64,000 bases of DNA from the NCBI GenBank assembly GCA_002007465.1, contig LNAC01000231.1:886140-950139 (forward strand), read 5' to 3'. Position 1 is the stretch's first letter, and the number at the start of each line of letters is the position of its first letter. The notes under the pieces were generated by a model. The model did not search any database. It was given only the letters and a program-made list of their open reading frames with translations, and was not told the origin of the DNA. This stretch comes from Ailurus styani. Its lineage: Eukaryota > Chordata > Mammalia > Carnivora > Ailuridae. This document shows positions 34,890 through 46,249 of this stretch, in pieces. The position numbers and the translations under genes are program-made.

Positions 34890-37014
34890 CTTCAAGAAAA
34901 CACACCACCATCTTACTTATGAAAAACAAAACCAAAAACTACCCCCACTTTTTTCTCTTTCCTATTCTCTATAGTGCTCATTTTTGGGAAATTAAAAAAA
35001 AGAGAACTATTAAAGTTTAGAAAAATAGGAGGGCTGTGGAAAATGTGAAACTTATCCTATGTACTCATTATAGATTCTCATTGTGTTCTTGTTGATTCCA
35101 GAACTTTGGATAGTTATATGTAATCATCTGTTTTTATTGATCCAATGCTGTTTAAGAAGTTACGACTCCAAATACTTCTTTCTTAAAAATAGAAATTTGT
35201 TCAAAGTTACACAAGGATTTTAATGTTATATAAATTATCAGATAGCTGGGCTCTAAGCTGCATATTTTTCATTCCACTAATAATTTCCTGTTGCTTATGG
35301 GAAAAATAATTACAAGAGGTTTTACATATATATTTATAAAACACAGGAAGAAAGAAATAAAATATGCAAGTGCCTGAAAGGTAGCTTTGCATTCAGTTTT
35401 TCTACCCTTTCATTTAATTAAATTTCAGTTTTGAGGTTTAAGGACATTCGAATCCACCAGCCTGTTGCTATGGCCACAAGCTCACAATATTATACCTAGT
35501 CCTTCCCTTGGGGTTTGAAGTGCTGTAGGAATTCATAGCCTAGATCCTTGGCCCTGAAAGGAAGGAGCCTTAAAGGAAAAATTAGGAAATGCATGATGAT
35601 TTGCTTTTCCATCTTTACACTCTGACTGGGGGAGGGCATACAGCTATAATTCTAATTTAGACTGCCCTACCCAGTTGGGACAAAACAAAAGATATTGAGC
35701 TTTGTGGCTACCAGGGGCCCACTTAGATGTGTGTGAGTGGCTTGATGTTGTAGGTGATGGGGAGCAGAATAGTGATGGTGATAATCTGTGAATGACATAT
35801 TTTTAAATTTTTTTCAAGTAGAGGTCATTTGATTCTCCATCTCTCAAAGCTGCGGAACTACTGGGACTAGACACTAAGATATATATGTTACTTCCTTCTC
35901 TTTCCAACATCATCCTTCAGGGATTCTAAGCACAGTGAGATTCAGAGGAAGGTCTTTGCAGAAGGCTTACTGAAATGCAAATATCATTTGGACCTAATTG
36001 CTGAGAACCAAAGCTAAATGTCACTTCTGCTCTTCTGCTGACCGTGAAACTTAGATGTTAATGGAACAGTCTAGAGGGTGGGGTGACACTCTACAAACAG
36101 GAGGAGGAAGTGGGCTAGATGTCTAATTGCTGTTGGTTCTATGCAATCTTCTCTGAAAGCAAATACATTTGATAGTGTACACATTCTAATTTAGACATAA
36201 GAGTACAATCAGAAACTACTTGTGGTATTTTAGACTTGACATAAAAGCAATACAGACAGAAGAGAATATTGTAGTTGTGTTAAGGACTCCTTACCTGATT
36301 AAAGTTGAAGCGGTGTTTGGAAGGTACTTTACTGCAAAAGTGATTTTTGTAAAGCACAACCCTGGTCTTATCACTCCCCTGCTAAAATACCCCAGTGGCT
36401 CTCCAAGTATAAGAATCTAATTTAGCATTCGCAGCCCCGGATGGTAGGGTTTCTCATTCCTCTCTAGGCTTCTCTTTCTCCAGTTTGTGTCCTGCTACTC
36501 TGTAGTCTTAAGAGCTGCCATTCAGGCTATTTGAAATTCCCGGAGGGTCCCATTTTCCTCTCATACGTCCTCTATCAGGACACAAACCACTGTTTGTGCA
36601 GAGTTGAAAAGGCAATGGGGAGCGATCCTTCTTAATTTGTATACCAAAAATACTGGTGAACGGAATACGTAATTCTGCATAGCATATCTGATGCTTTCTC
36701 AATTGAATCATATGCCCTTGGGGTTATAATCACATTAATCCCATTACTGCTTCACATAGTAATCATAGGCACTGAAAAGACTAATATTTACTATTTCTAA
36801 GAGATTCCAGGCTCCACATGGCTACAAATAAAACCTGTAAGTCTTTGATCAAAGATACACAAATAGCATTTGAAAGAAAATGTCATCCCTTCTTCATGAT
36901 AGTGGTAAGTAGAAACTTATTACCGGAAAACCATTTTTTTTTAAATTTCTTACAAAAGAACGATAGCAAGGAAGTCCATGGAGCAGCATACAGAATGAAA
37001 AGGCTATTGCTTAC
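34890..37014 (-). other. LAMA2 intron (2.1 kb) between the LE4/LE5 and L4a exons
   Basis: Bounded by GT (GTAAGC) at 37014 and AG at 34890. The only repeat that I can suggest is an L2-like trace at 36330-36420 ('CACTCCCCTGCTAAAATACC', 'CCCAGTGGCTCTCCAAGTAT'). No SINE is present. Confidence 0.6.
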
Positions 37015-37155
37015 ATGGCCATAGGTCCAGTAGGAGCTCTGACATCTGTCTGAAACCCCAGAACAGAAACACTCGTCACAACCTTTATGATTATCCTCTT
37101 GCAAATTGAAGAAGCCGGCTTTACAGCGACTGCAGTCCCCACCTTCAACATTCTC
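37015..37155 (-). CDS. LAMA2: LAMA2 coding exon: LE repeat 4 end and first part of LE5
   Basis: A 141-nt exon, phase 0 at both ends, encoding 47 residues from ENVEGGDCSRCKAGFFNLQE to CQSSYWTYGH. Cysteines at residues 8, 11 and 26 complete the fourth laminin EGF-like repeat. Those at 29, 31 and 38 begin LE5, which is split by the L4a globule as in laminin alpha chains. LE repeats form the stiff rod of the short arm. The acceptor is strong (CTGTTTCTGTTTGTAG|GAGAAT) and the donor is GGCCAT|GTAAGC. The last residue is His; I recall Lys at this place in the human chain, which would be a change at the splice junction. Both neighbours join in frame. Confidence 0.97.
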
Positions 37156-38513
37156 CTACAAACAGAAACAGAGATGACCTTCAAGATGAAGAACTGTCTC
37201 TATCTAGTTCCGTGAAAGAAAAACATAAACTGGATGGTCTTCATTTTACCCTTCAACCATATTTAAAGGATAATGACATTTTAAAAAATCTGCTCAAAAG
37301 CTCCATATTAAGCTATCTCCTTTCTAGCCACAGTGATGCGAAGAGATATTGGATACTAATCTACTGTCGTAAAAGCTACAATTTTGATCTTCATGCATGT
37401 CAAGAGTGTGGCATAAATGCCATGATAAATACAGCAGTGAGTTTCATGGACTAAAATGGATGCAGGCTGGTTCACCATTCTCTGTTGCTGAACTACTTCC
37501 TCTTAGAACACATGATATATGATAAAATTAGAGAATTAAACTAATGGATGTGTAACAGCATGTTGATATTATACAGAGGGCAAAATACTTTCCACATTAC
37601 ATATTAAAAATACATACACTTGGGGCAAGCAGGAGAACTTGACAGGGAGAGAAAATGGAGTAAATGGCCATAGATTTTCTTGATGCAACCAAGCAGAAAA
37701 AGAGGAAAGTTTTCCTTGGTTAATTTTCACAGTGTTTTCTTTAATACATTGGTGTAGCCAGTTAATCATATAGTAATAATATGGGAAATATAAATCTCGT
37801 GCGGTGACTGCTCTCCAGATTGGTATCATTAATCCTAGTCCCAACATACTGAAAAATCATTTGTTTATAGATGAGCCTATACCGTGGACTCGGGCCAGGG
37901 AAAACTGATTATCTGATGAAAAACTGGGAAAGCTGTATTCTCTCAATTTAAAGAACAGTTAATCTTAACTAAGAACTTCTAAATGAAGGCTTCTTGCTTT
38001 CTAGAAACAGATTCTCAGTATTCCCTACACCTGCTTTTGCTCCGTATTTTTTTCTCTTCCTTGAATTCCTTCATCACCCTTATTCTGAAGCTTTCCTTCT
38101 CCTTAGAGAACTTCTCTCTCAACTGTGCTCCCATAATCCTTTGTACCTTGCTCTATTACAACCACCAAAAAACCCCACATAGCTATATCTTCTGAGCTTG
38201 TTCTCTCTAGGTATATACTAGTTATATACCATAATCTATTCAGAGATAAAACCTCGTCTTACTTATTTTTATAGTACCAGAAAATGTTGGGGTTCCCGGT
38301 CCAACACTGAGCACTAGCTAAACAAAATTTTACTAAGTTTAAATGAATTTCTTGGTGGTTGTGTTTTTCATCCACAGCAAAGAGCTACGCATATAGTATA
38401 TGTTTAATATAACTATTTTTTTAATAAACCAAGATTGGGCATAAGATTGGGTTCATAAGATCTAAGAACATAGGAGAAAAAATAGGAGAGAGAACAAGAG
38501 TGTGAAAAAAACA
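37156..38513 (-). other. Start (3' side) of the 13.2-kb LAMA2 intron, no recognised feature
   Basis: Intronic sequence without SINE or named repeat. Reading frames at 37212-37454, 37569-37847 and 37983-38195 carry no domain and no splice support. Confidence 0.4.
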
Positions 38514-38640
38514 CTGGGGCCCGCATCGGGCTCTCTGTTCGTCAGGGAGCCTGCTTCCTCCTCTCTCTCTCTGCCTGCCTCTCTGCCTACTTGTGATCTC
38601 TCTCTCTCTGTGTCAAATAAATAAATAAAATCTTAAAAAA
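38514..38640 (+). mobile_element. 5'-truncated CAN-SINE, plus strand
   Basis: Begins mid-element at 'GGGGCCCGCATCGGGCTCTC' and continues through 'TCTGCCTACTTGTGATCTCT' to AAATAAATAAATAAAATCTT. The tRNA-derived head is missing. Because an assembly join follows within 100 bp, the missing head could be an assembly effect or a true truncation. Confidence 0.85.
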
Positions 38641-38648
38641 AATAAAGT

Positions 38649-38829
38649 ATACAGGCAGGAAAGATGAAACATCCCTAGAAGTACAATTTAGCTTATCCAT
38701 TGAGGACACAGTACAGCTGTTCTGTAGACTGTGCCCTTNATACAGGCAGGAAAGATGAAACATCCCTAGAAGTACAATTTAGCTTATCCATTGAGGACAC
38801 AGTACAGCTGTTCTGTAGACTGTGCCCTT
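38649..38829. repeat. 90-bp direct repeat around an unknown base
   Basis: 38649-38738 (ATACAGGCAGGAAAGATG ... CTGTGCCCTT) is repeated base for base at 38740-38829, with only the unknown base at 38739 between. No such repeat is expected biologically. It looks like two contig ends placed end to end without merging. Confidence 0.9.
38739..38739. other. Single unknown base at an assembly join (3 of 4)
   Basis: Position 38739 is 'n', between two identical 90-bp copies. Confidence 0.95.
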
Positions 38830-39640
38830 ATGCACTTGGTCTAATCTACTTTTCATTTATTCTAGTTTGAAAGCTCATAATACTACTTTTCTGAGATTCA
38901 GACTGAGTTCAACAATTTGAAATTTTTAGACATTACATTTTCCTTATCTCTGTTTTAGCCTGGTAATATTACCTTGAAAAAATAGTATTAAATAATTTCA
39001 GTATTCAATTAATTAATAACCTTAAGCAACACATTAGAGTAGGAATTCTAGGGACTCTAAAGATGGGTAGGTCAAGGTCTCTGTCTTTAAAAGTCAACAT
39101 CTAGAGTCAGGTAAAATGATACATTTGCAATTCACTATATTGCAAAGTGGAATAAGATTGTGCCTCTGAGAAATCAATTAAATTATGGGAACACAGAGGA
39201 GAGGAGACTAATTGTGCTACAAAGGCTTGAGGAGGCTTTGTGACAGAAGTGGCATTTGACCTAAATTTTGAAGCATGGTTTAAAAATTCAACCTTTTGGA
39301 AGAGATAAAATGAGAGACCCATGTTAGCAAAGAGACTGGAAACAAGAATTAATTCAAAGGGTAGAAGATTCATTCATTATTCTTTCAGAACGAACACTGA
39401 ATAGTTCTGTATGCTAGGGTCTGCACTTGGTACTTGGCTTACGGTGTCTCTGCTCTCACATGATGAACTTTCAAGGCTACTCTGAGATATGGATCTTTTC
39501 TCTCAGGAATTGGTAAATCATTAGAGGTCGCTCAGCAGGAGCTGAATCAAAAGAACTATACTAGATGCACCTAAGTTGGCAGGAAGAGGTAAAATGTCTA
39601 AGGCAAGACACTGGTACAAAGAACTCTTTCACCACCATAT
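38830..39640. other. LAMA2 intron with a possible L2-like trace
   Basis: Around 39240-39330, 'GAAGTGGCATTTGACCTAAA' with 'TTTTGAAGCATGGTTT' resembles the L2-type text 'GAGGTGACATTTGAGCTGAG'. The rest is unassigned and no exon is seen. Confidence 0.35.
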
Positions 39641-39649
39641 GGTGCAGTA

Positions 39650-40325
39650 AAGGGTTAATTCAATAAGCTTGGAGTGCTCAAACCCTGCATATTCTAAACT
39701 GAAAAAAACATCCCTTAACCAGCTCCTGGGAGATAACCTATAAGCCCTTGGAATATTCTGCTTGGTAAAAATGTCTTTGCATATCTGGGGTCAGGGGTCA
39801 CACCAGACAGTTTATGCTAACAATGCCATTTACGGTGAATGTCTAGTTTTGTTTATCCACGACCCTGGGCCACATTTATCAATTTATAATGTCATTTATA
39901 GTGAATGCCTAGCTTTGTCTACCTGGGGCCCTGAGTCACAATGTATCAGTTTGATCTCTAGGGGGAACTGGAGACTGGTCAGTCATTAGAGCTTCATACC
40001 TGAATGACTGACCTCCCAATAAAAATCCTGAATAGCAAGACTTGGGTGAGTTTCCTTGATTGGCAACACTTTGTAAGTGTTGTCATACATTGTTTCTGGG
40101 AGAAATAAATATTTTCCATATAATTCTGTTGGGAGGGGATAACTGGAAGTTTGCACTTGGTTTCTTCTAGACTCTTCCTTATGCACCTTTGTCTTTGCTG
40201 ATTTTAATCTATATTCTTTCACTGTAATAAACCATTAGGGTGAGTACAAAAACTTTTCAGAATTCTGTAAGTCCTTCTAGTGAATCACTGATGATGAGTG
40301 TGGTCTTGGGGACCCCCAACACACC
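39650..40325 (+). repeat. LTR-like element with a poly(A) signal and internal tandem repeats
   Basis: The 3' half has the LTR-like order 'CCTCCCAATAAAAATCCTGA', 'TTGGCAACACTTTGTAAGTG', 'CTTTGTCTTTGCTGATTTTA' and 'CACTGTAATAAACCATTAGG', ending 'GGTCTTGGGGACCCCCAACA'. I remember this as the 3' end of an endogenous retrovirus LTR; the family is not verified. The 5' boundary is approximate. No internal retroviral genes flank it, so it is a solitary relic. Confidence 0.6.
39768..39953 (+). repeat. About 66-bp tandem repeats inside the LTR
   Basis: 39822-39887 (AATGCCATTTACGGTGAATG...) and 39888-39953 (AATGTCATTTATAGTGAATG...) align at a 66-bp period. The preceding 'AATGTCTTTGCATATCTGGG' to 'CAGTTTATGCTAAC' looks like a diverged or partial earlier copy, giving about three units. 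Confidence 0.75.
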
Positions 40326-41129
40326 ATGGTAAAGATAATAGGATGTTTATACCTAGAAAAACAGGTTTCCCAAAGTGATAATTTTGCTTTGTTTTTTGTG
40401 ACAAATCTTCAAACCAAAACACTTTAGACCTTATTATAGGTTCTCAAGCTAATCCTATTCTACACCCCCATGCTCACTTCAACCCTCCTCACAACTAATG
40501 ATCAGTTTCTATAAGATTTGCATTGACCTTAGACATGATTGCATAGGAGGCCAGCTTCATGCCACAACTTTAAGTTGCTAGACTCCTACTTATTTAGTCT
40601 TGAATCCGCACCATATTTTTTTCTTTAGTGAGTGGTAGCTAGGTTCATTGGATTGAAAAGTGCTTGGTTCTGATTGTTATCAGGCTCTACAACAAATATT
40701 AAGCCAAAATTAAATAGTAAATATGGTTAATATTATACCAACTTATATATCTGTCCTCATGGTCTAACTTTTATTAAAGGGCCTTTTGAGGCTGACAGGA
40801 AGATGAGTTGAGGATAAAATCTTTTTAGATCACTAGAGCTCTGCTTTCCAGTCATGCCTCAACTTGTAGAGAATTAATTAGTGATAGCAGGTTCTACTTC
40901 TTTCCTCCTTTTCCAATCTCCTTTGAGAGTATATCCAAGTAATTTCTTATTTAAGGATTGTGTTTCCAAAGTTTTCTTCTGAATGATATTAGCTTCAAAA
41001 CAGTGAAAACATCAGTTTGATATTTAATGTATTTTTAGAGTGGTTCAATTCAAACACAAAGGCATAATGTTCCAGGCTTGTATTGAAACTTCATAGAGAG
41101 TAGAAGGTTCCCCACCTTCTAGTAGTTTA
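40326..41129. other. LAMA2 intron, no recognised feature
   Basis: Intronic spacer with no supported feature. Confidence 0.4.
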
Positions 41130-41141
41130 CGAACATAGACT

Positions 41142-41348
41142 TTTTTTTTTAAGATTTTTTTCTTTTTTTTTTTACTTGACACAGAGAGAGAGAGAGAGAT
41201 CACAAGTAGGTAGAGAGGTAGGCAGGGGTTGGAGGGAAGCAGTCTCCCCGCTGAGCAGAGAGCCCGAAGCGGGGCTCGATCCCAGGACCCTGAGATCATG
41301 ACATGAGCCGAAGGCAGAGGCTTTAACTCACTGAGCCACCCAGGCACC
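41142..41348 (-). mobile_element. CAN-SINE, minus strand
   Basis: T-rich tail with two T runs, 'GATCACAAGTAGGTAGAGAG', 'GATCATGACATGAGCCGAAG' and head 'GAGCCACCCAGGCACCC'. The flanks GAACATAGAC and AAACATAGAC form the target-site duplication. The minus frame 41045-41452 reads through this SINE and is not a gene. Confidence 0.95.
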
Positions 41349-44300
41349 CAAACATAGACAATCTTGGCAGCTTGCTTCTCAATTCTTTTTATGGGTTCCG
41401 AGGTACATAACTGCTTTTTCAAAACTTCTTTGTGGGTCATCAACAATGCCATACACGAAGCGGCTATGATTATATTCCTGATTTATTTTTGGAAGATCAT
41501 TCTGATTTGAATTTTTGATTCTCAGATTGAGTGAATCTTCTGCTTTATGGATAAGTTCCTTGAGCAATTTAATTTACTATTCTGTCAGTATCAAATTATT
41601 AATAAAATATATGTTATTTTTCACTATTCCCTTACTTGCTATTATTACTCACTCATTCATCAAATCATAGGTGATCTACTACACATAAAGCATTTATGCG
41701 AAATGCCTGAGGGAATATAAAAATGTTCAGGAGGATTATGGCAAAGGAAGTAAGGGTATAGACAAATAAGTATACAACAAGGCAGAAGGAAGTCACTACC
41801 CCAAAAGGCTTATTGAGAACATACTGTGATTCAGACACCAGATTCATCTCCACAGTCCTCCATCTCTCTGAAGGAAAAGTAAGACAAAAAAATAAGACAG
41901 GTGTCAAAGGAATTGATCTTAAGTATCTAATAATGGAGAGTTTGCAACTTCCAGCCCAAATGTTATTTTAGTCATGATATTTCTCTCTCCTTTAGCTATC
42001 ATTCTGTTATTTCTTTGTACTGATCAACTTCAAAAAAGCGTTAACATATAATTTAATAAAAATTTTAAAGGTTGTTCTGCTTTATAAACAAAAGAAGGTC
42101 TAATCTATTCTCTCTTAGCATTCAAATGGACAGCTCTTGTCAATCCTGTAATTTTAAAGTTTATTTAGAGTCTAAGAGAATTCAATAGTTTTTTTTTTTT
42201 GGTAATTTACAAATTTACTGATCATTTTTACCCCTAAGCCCATGAAATAGGTAATTTCTAGAATGCTACCGACTTCCACTCTAGAGATTAATATTACCTT
42301 AATATTCTTAAATTTTCCTAAATGAAATTTTCTTAAAATGAAATATTCCACTTTCTTGGTTTCTAAACCATTATTCTAGTCAATTACATTAAAATAATTA
42401 AATAACTAACAATAGTCAACTATTTTTCCTTGCTAAATAGTCCATGTAATAAGTATATTTATCCTTATATAGGCTGATGATAAATAGTCCTCTTCACTTT
42501 AGACCAGCACTTTCAGCCTGGTTCTTATTTTCAAGCCCCTTAAGGACCCTATTTTATTACCTTTTTTATTTTCATATCATCCTCGCCATGAAATCTTCAT
42601 TCCACAGATATGCTCTATGTATAGATGCACTGTAGGAATATGTTTGCCATACCCATAAAATGAAAATGGTATTTTCACCCCTCTTAGAACCAATTTTCAT
42701 CCCCTTAGGGAGACATGCGTGCTTTAGACACATAGTTCTATTGCACATATTTAGCTGAGTAGATAAGTAGATATATTTTGGTCTACCCTACAAAATATTT
42801 ATAATAACTGCCCTTTCTCCTGTGGTAGTCTTTTCTCTAAAAACAAAGTTTAATTAGAAAAACTTGACTAGGTTCTTTTTTCTTAAAGTCAGATACTGTT
42901 GGGTTGACACCAATTTTCTTTTTGCTTGAGTTTCCTTGGCAAAGGCTCTCTCTAGAGAAATAGAGTCACAATCGTTTCCCTGTAGCCGTTCTCAGGAAGC
43001 CGCCTTCTTATAAATGAGGTACAACTTCAGCAGTACATGATTAACTGTGATTGTTAGTCAACTGGGAATTCTATTGACAAAGTTACCCAGAGTATCTCCA
43101 GTGACATTTAAGTTATGTTTTGTGATAATTGCTCCAGAAATGCTGTAGTCATGCCTGTTTTTGGGGGCATTTGTAGTCAATTACAGATTTTCCTCTGTTA
43201 TGGCCTTCATTCTAATGCATCCAAGTATTAAAAGAAGTTAACAAAAGAAGGATAATTAGCTAATTAGCAGTATTTGTTGAATGCTTACTCTTTAAATACA
43301 CTGTTCCATGCCTAAATAATAAGTAGTTGGTGGTTAGGAAGAGAGAAGAAAATAGAAGAAAATTAGTTCTCACTTTGCACAAGTTTAGCCTTTAATATTA
43401 AAAATTGAATAACATAATATTTCTCAACTGTCGCTGCTACAGAAGACAAATTCTAGCATGCACTTTTCATGCTAAGAAATTTACATCTGCAATTTAGATT
43501 CAGGATCAAATATATAAACTGAATGCCTTTTGTAGAAATGCCCAGGGTTCAAGCCTAACAAGTTAATGAGGTGATCACTCCTGTATATAAATGGAAAAGA
43601 GGGAAATACAAAACCAATAAAAATCTTAGCACACACTATGAAAATCCTATTGGAGGAAAAGAGTAGAAACTTACCTCTACTCATAAAAAGAAATATAAAT
43701 AAACAGAAAAAGTAATTAGTACGTATTTATGATTATCCCTTATACTTTCAAAAGACTTCAATGTTATAATTACACCTATTGAGAGTTAGGCAAGAAAGAT
43801 TTAATATCATCATTTTATAGATTAAGAAATATGTATCAGCCAACCTCAGTAACTTTCAAATCTCTGCAATCGTTTCATTTTCTTTCTTCTTTTTTATGTA
43901 TGAGTCACTGTCAGCTTCTTATTGATCGATGAAAAACATAACAGAAGTAAGACTGACATTAAATAGATTGCAAGTTGTGAAAAGATAATAAAGGAAAAGA
44001 CAAAGATGTTACAAGTGATTACTGCAGGAGAATGATTTCTATCAGGGGATCTAGGATCCTAGCTTTGCTGAGAAAGTGGAGATGAACCTTGAAAACTGCC
44101 TAGCATGCAAAGGGCCAGGGTCAGGGGTGAGGTTTTCCCACCCGTCTAAATAGACCCTGAAATTCCAGAAAGAGCTTGGTGCCCCCAAGGAATGTAAGCC
44201 AGGCTAGAAGACAGGGACTAAAGCTCCAGAACATTCTGGGAAGATAACCCAAGGTCAGATCACATAAGCTTGTGGGCCAGTAAGGACTTAATGGAAAGTG

Positions 44301-44880
44301 CAGTAAAAAACCCAAAGCAAAGCATGATGAAAATACACACTTTGATTTCTAATCTTTTACTTCACTATTTATCTTTCTATTATAAGACTTTGATAAAATA
44401 AAAGCACATGTTACAACCTAGATCAAGGACAGTTTATATTATGTATCAGAGTCTGCAATCCAACGGCCTTTGAATGGATAACATGACACCAAACTTCAAA
44501 AGAGCCAGTTTCTAGCATGTGTTACTTAAAATAAATACCAAGAGTCTGAACAGCATTTACATTCAACTGACTTATATATCTGGGAATGCTTGCCTCTTGT
44601 AATTCACAAGAAGATAGAGGAATTTCAAAAATGTTAATAATGCATAAAAATTAGTAAGTATTTTCATGTCTTGAGCTAGCATTGTTTTCATATTTTGAAA
44701 TACAATGAGGATGATGTTCATTAATATCAATAAGTAAACAAGGATATAACAGCATATCTCTGTGTAAAATTGATAGTAGTTGATACATACTAATTTCATT
44801 TACCTCTTTTCAAATCAGGAAATCTTTTTTTCCCCATTGATTAAAGAAATTTTAAATTAGGAATTATTTTAAAATGCCAG
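41349..44880. other. LAMA2 intron, largely unassigned
   Basis: About 3.5 kb of AT-rich sequence with no SINE. Short reading frames (41379-41567, 41665-41907, 43481-43684, 44121-44315, 44572-44799) have no domains. Some stretches may be decayed L2 or L1M, but I cannot support boundaries. Confidence 0.4.
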
Positions 44881-45560
44881 AAAAGTAGATATGACAATTA
44901 TCCACCACCTGTAACCTAGAGGTTGAAAAATATTAACATTTCTCATGTGTGCTTCAGATATATTTTTAAAGGAATATTTAGGTGCATTTGAATCTAACTT
45001 CTATCCTAGTCCCTTCCCCTTTCCTCTAGAGTGAACTACTCTTCTGAAATTAGTACATATCATATCAGTGTATTTAAAAATTTTTAATTTATATGAGTGT
45101 GTGTCCACACAATATAAAACTGTTTTATGTCTTACAACGTCACACAAATGACAGCACAATGACATTGGTTTTCCTCACCTCACCTGAAGTTTCTGAAATT
45201 TATCAATGCTTAGACATGAGGCCCTATTTCACTCACTGGAACAGTTCTTTCACCATATTTTATGAATATACTGCACTTCATTTTTCTTACTGATGTATGG
45301 ATATTTCAATTTTTTCTAATTTTTATAACAATTAGGTATACGGTGAACATCTTGTCATTGCTTCTTTCTCTACATTGTACAAGTTTCTAGATGTGGAGCT
45401 GCTGACTGACAGGACTTCGTTATCTTAATGATACCAGATACCCTACTCTCCTCCTAGGGTTGTAGTACTAATTTACCCAAATGACAACAGAATTTCTCTA
45501 GGTTTTCACCAGGATTTGATATTATTTGCTACCTCTCCATTTCAAGTTTTATCTTATGTT
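44881..45560 (-). repeat. L1M-type LINE remnant, minus strand
   Basis: 'CCCTTCCCCTTTCCTCTAGA', 'TACTGATGTATGGATATTTC', 'CGGTGAACATCTTGTCATTG' and 'GGTTGTAGTACTAATTTACC' follow, in order, the complement of an old L1 ORF2 end and 3'UTR. Heavily decayed. Confidence 0.5.
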
Positions 45561-45849
45561 CTTTAATAATCTTCTTAAAAAGTATCTCAATTTAAAAATA
45601 CTTATTTCTAGGTATCATATAGAAATGCTACTGCTTTTATAGATAGAATTTTGCATTCTTTGAGCCAGTGGAACTCTCTTCTGGTTTCAATATTCTTCTT
45701 GCTACAGTATGTACAACATCGAGCAGTGTTTTCAATACAGTTGGACTGACAATGGTAAACATCCACAGTGATATTTTTCTCTTGCACATGTGATGTGTAT
45801 TTGTCTCTAGCACATATAATATGATATATGCAATAAAAACATATCTCTG

Positions 45850-46053
45850 GGGGTGCCTGGGTGGCTCAGTGGGTTAAAGGCTCTGCCTTCAGCTCGGGTC
45901 ATGATTTCAGGATCCTGGGATCGAGCCCCGCATCGGGATCTCTGCTCAACAGGAAGCCTGCTTCCTCCTCTCTCTCTGTCTGCTGCTCTGCCTACTTGTG
46001 ATCTCTCTCTCTGTGTCAAATAAATAAACAAAATCTTAAAAAAAAAAAACCCA
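45850..46053 (+). mobile_element. CAN-SINE, plus strand, inserted next to an L1 3' end
   Basis: Head GGGTGCCTGGGTGGCTCAGT (from about 45851), body 'CTGCCTACTTGTGATCTCTC' and tail AAATAAATAAACAAAATC plus poly(A). Target-site duplication CAATAAAAACATATCTCTG at 45831-45849 and CAATAAAACATATCTCTG at 46054-46071. The minus frame 45807-46064 reads through it and is not a gene. Confidence 0.95.
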
Positions 46054-46071
46054 CAATAAAACATATCTCTG

Positions 46072-46211
46072 AGAGTTACTGGGGGGTGGGACGGTAGGGA
46101 TAGGGTGGCTGGGTTATGGATATTGGGAAGGGTTTGTGCTATGGTGAGTGCTGTGAAAGGTGTAAGCCTGATGATTCACAGACCTGTACCCCTGGGGCAA
46201 ACAACAACAAC
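46072..46211 (+). mobile_element. LINE-1 3' end fragment, plus strand
   Basis: About 140 bp starting at AGAGTTACTGGGGGG and containing 'GGGATAGGGTGGCTGGGTTA', 'GGTTTGTGCTATGGTGAGTG' and 'CACAGACCTGTACCCCTGGG', with an (AAC)n-type tail. This is the terminal L1 3'UTR of a carnivore L1. Its own target duplication is AAAACATATCT (near 46059 and at 46212-46222), shared with the SINE's site. A second copy of the same 3' end lies at 51801-51932. Confidence 0.8.
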
Positions 46212-46249
46212 AAAACATATCTAACACATTTAACACTCTTTCTCTCAAT

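Noticed and set aside
38649..38829. Recent tandem duplication as a biological event
   Set aside because: The two copies are identical and separated only by an unknown base. An unmerged contig overlap explains this better.
45857..46050. 85-codon minus frame with a coiled, Arg-rich look
   Set aside because: It is a SINE read in reverse. Several similar 'QRERDHKEAERQAERE'-type peptides across the window all map to SINE bodies.
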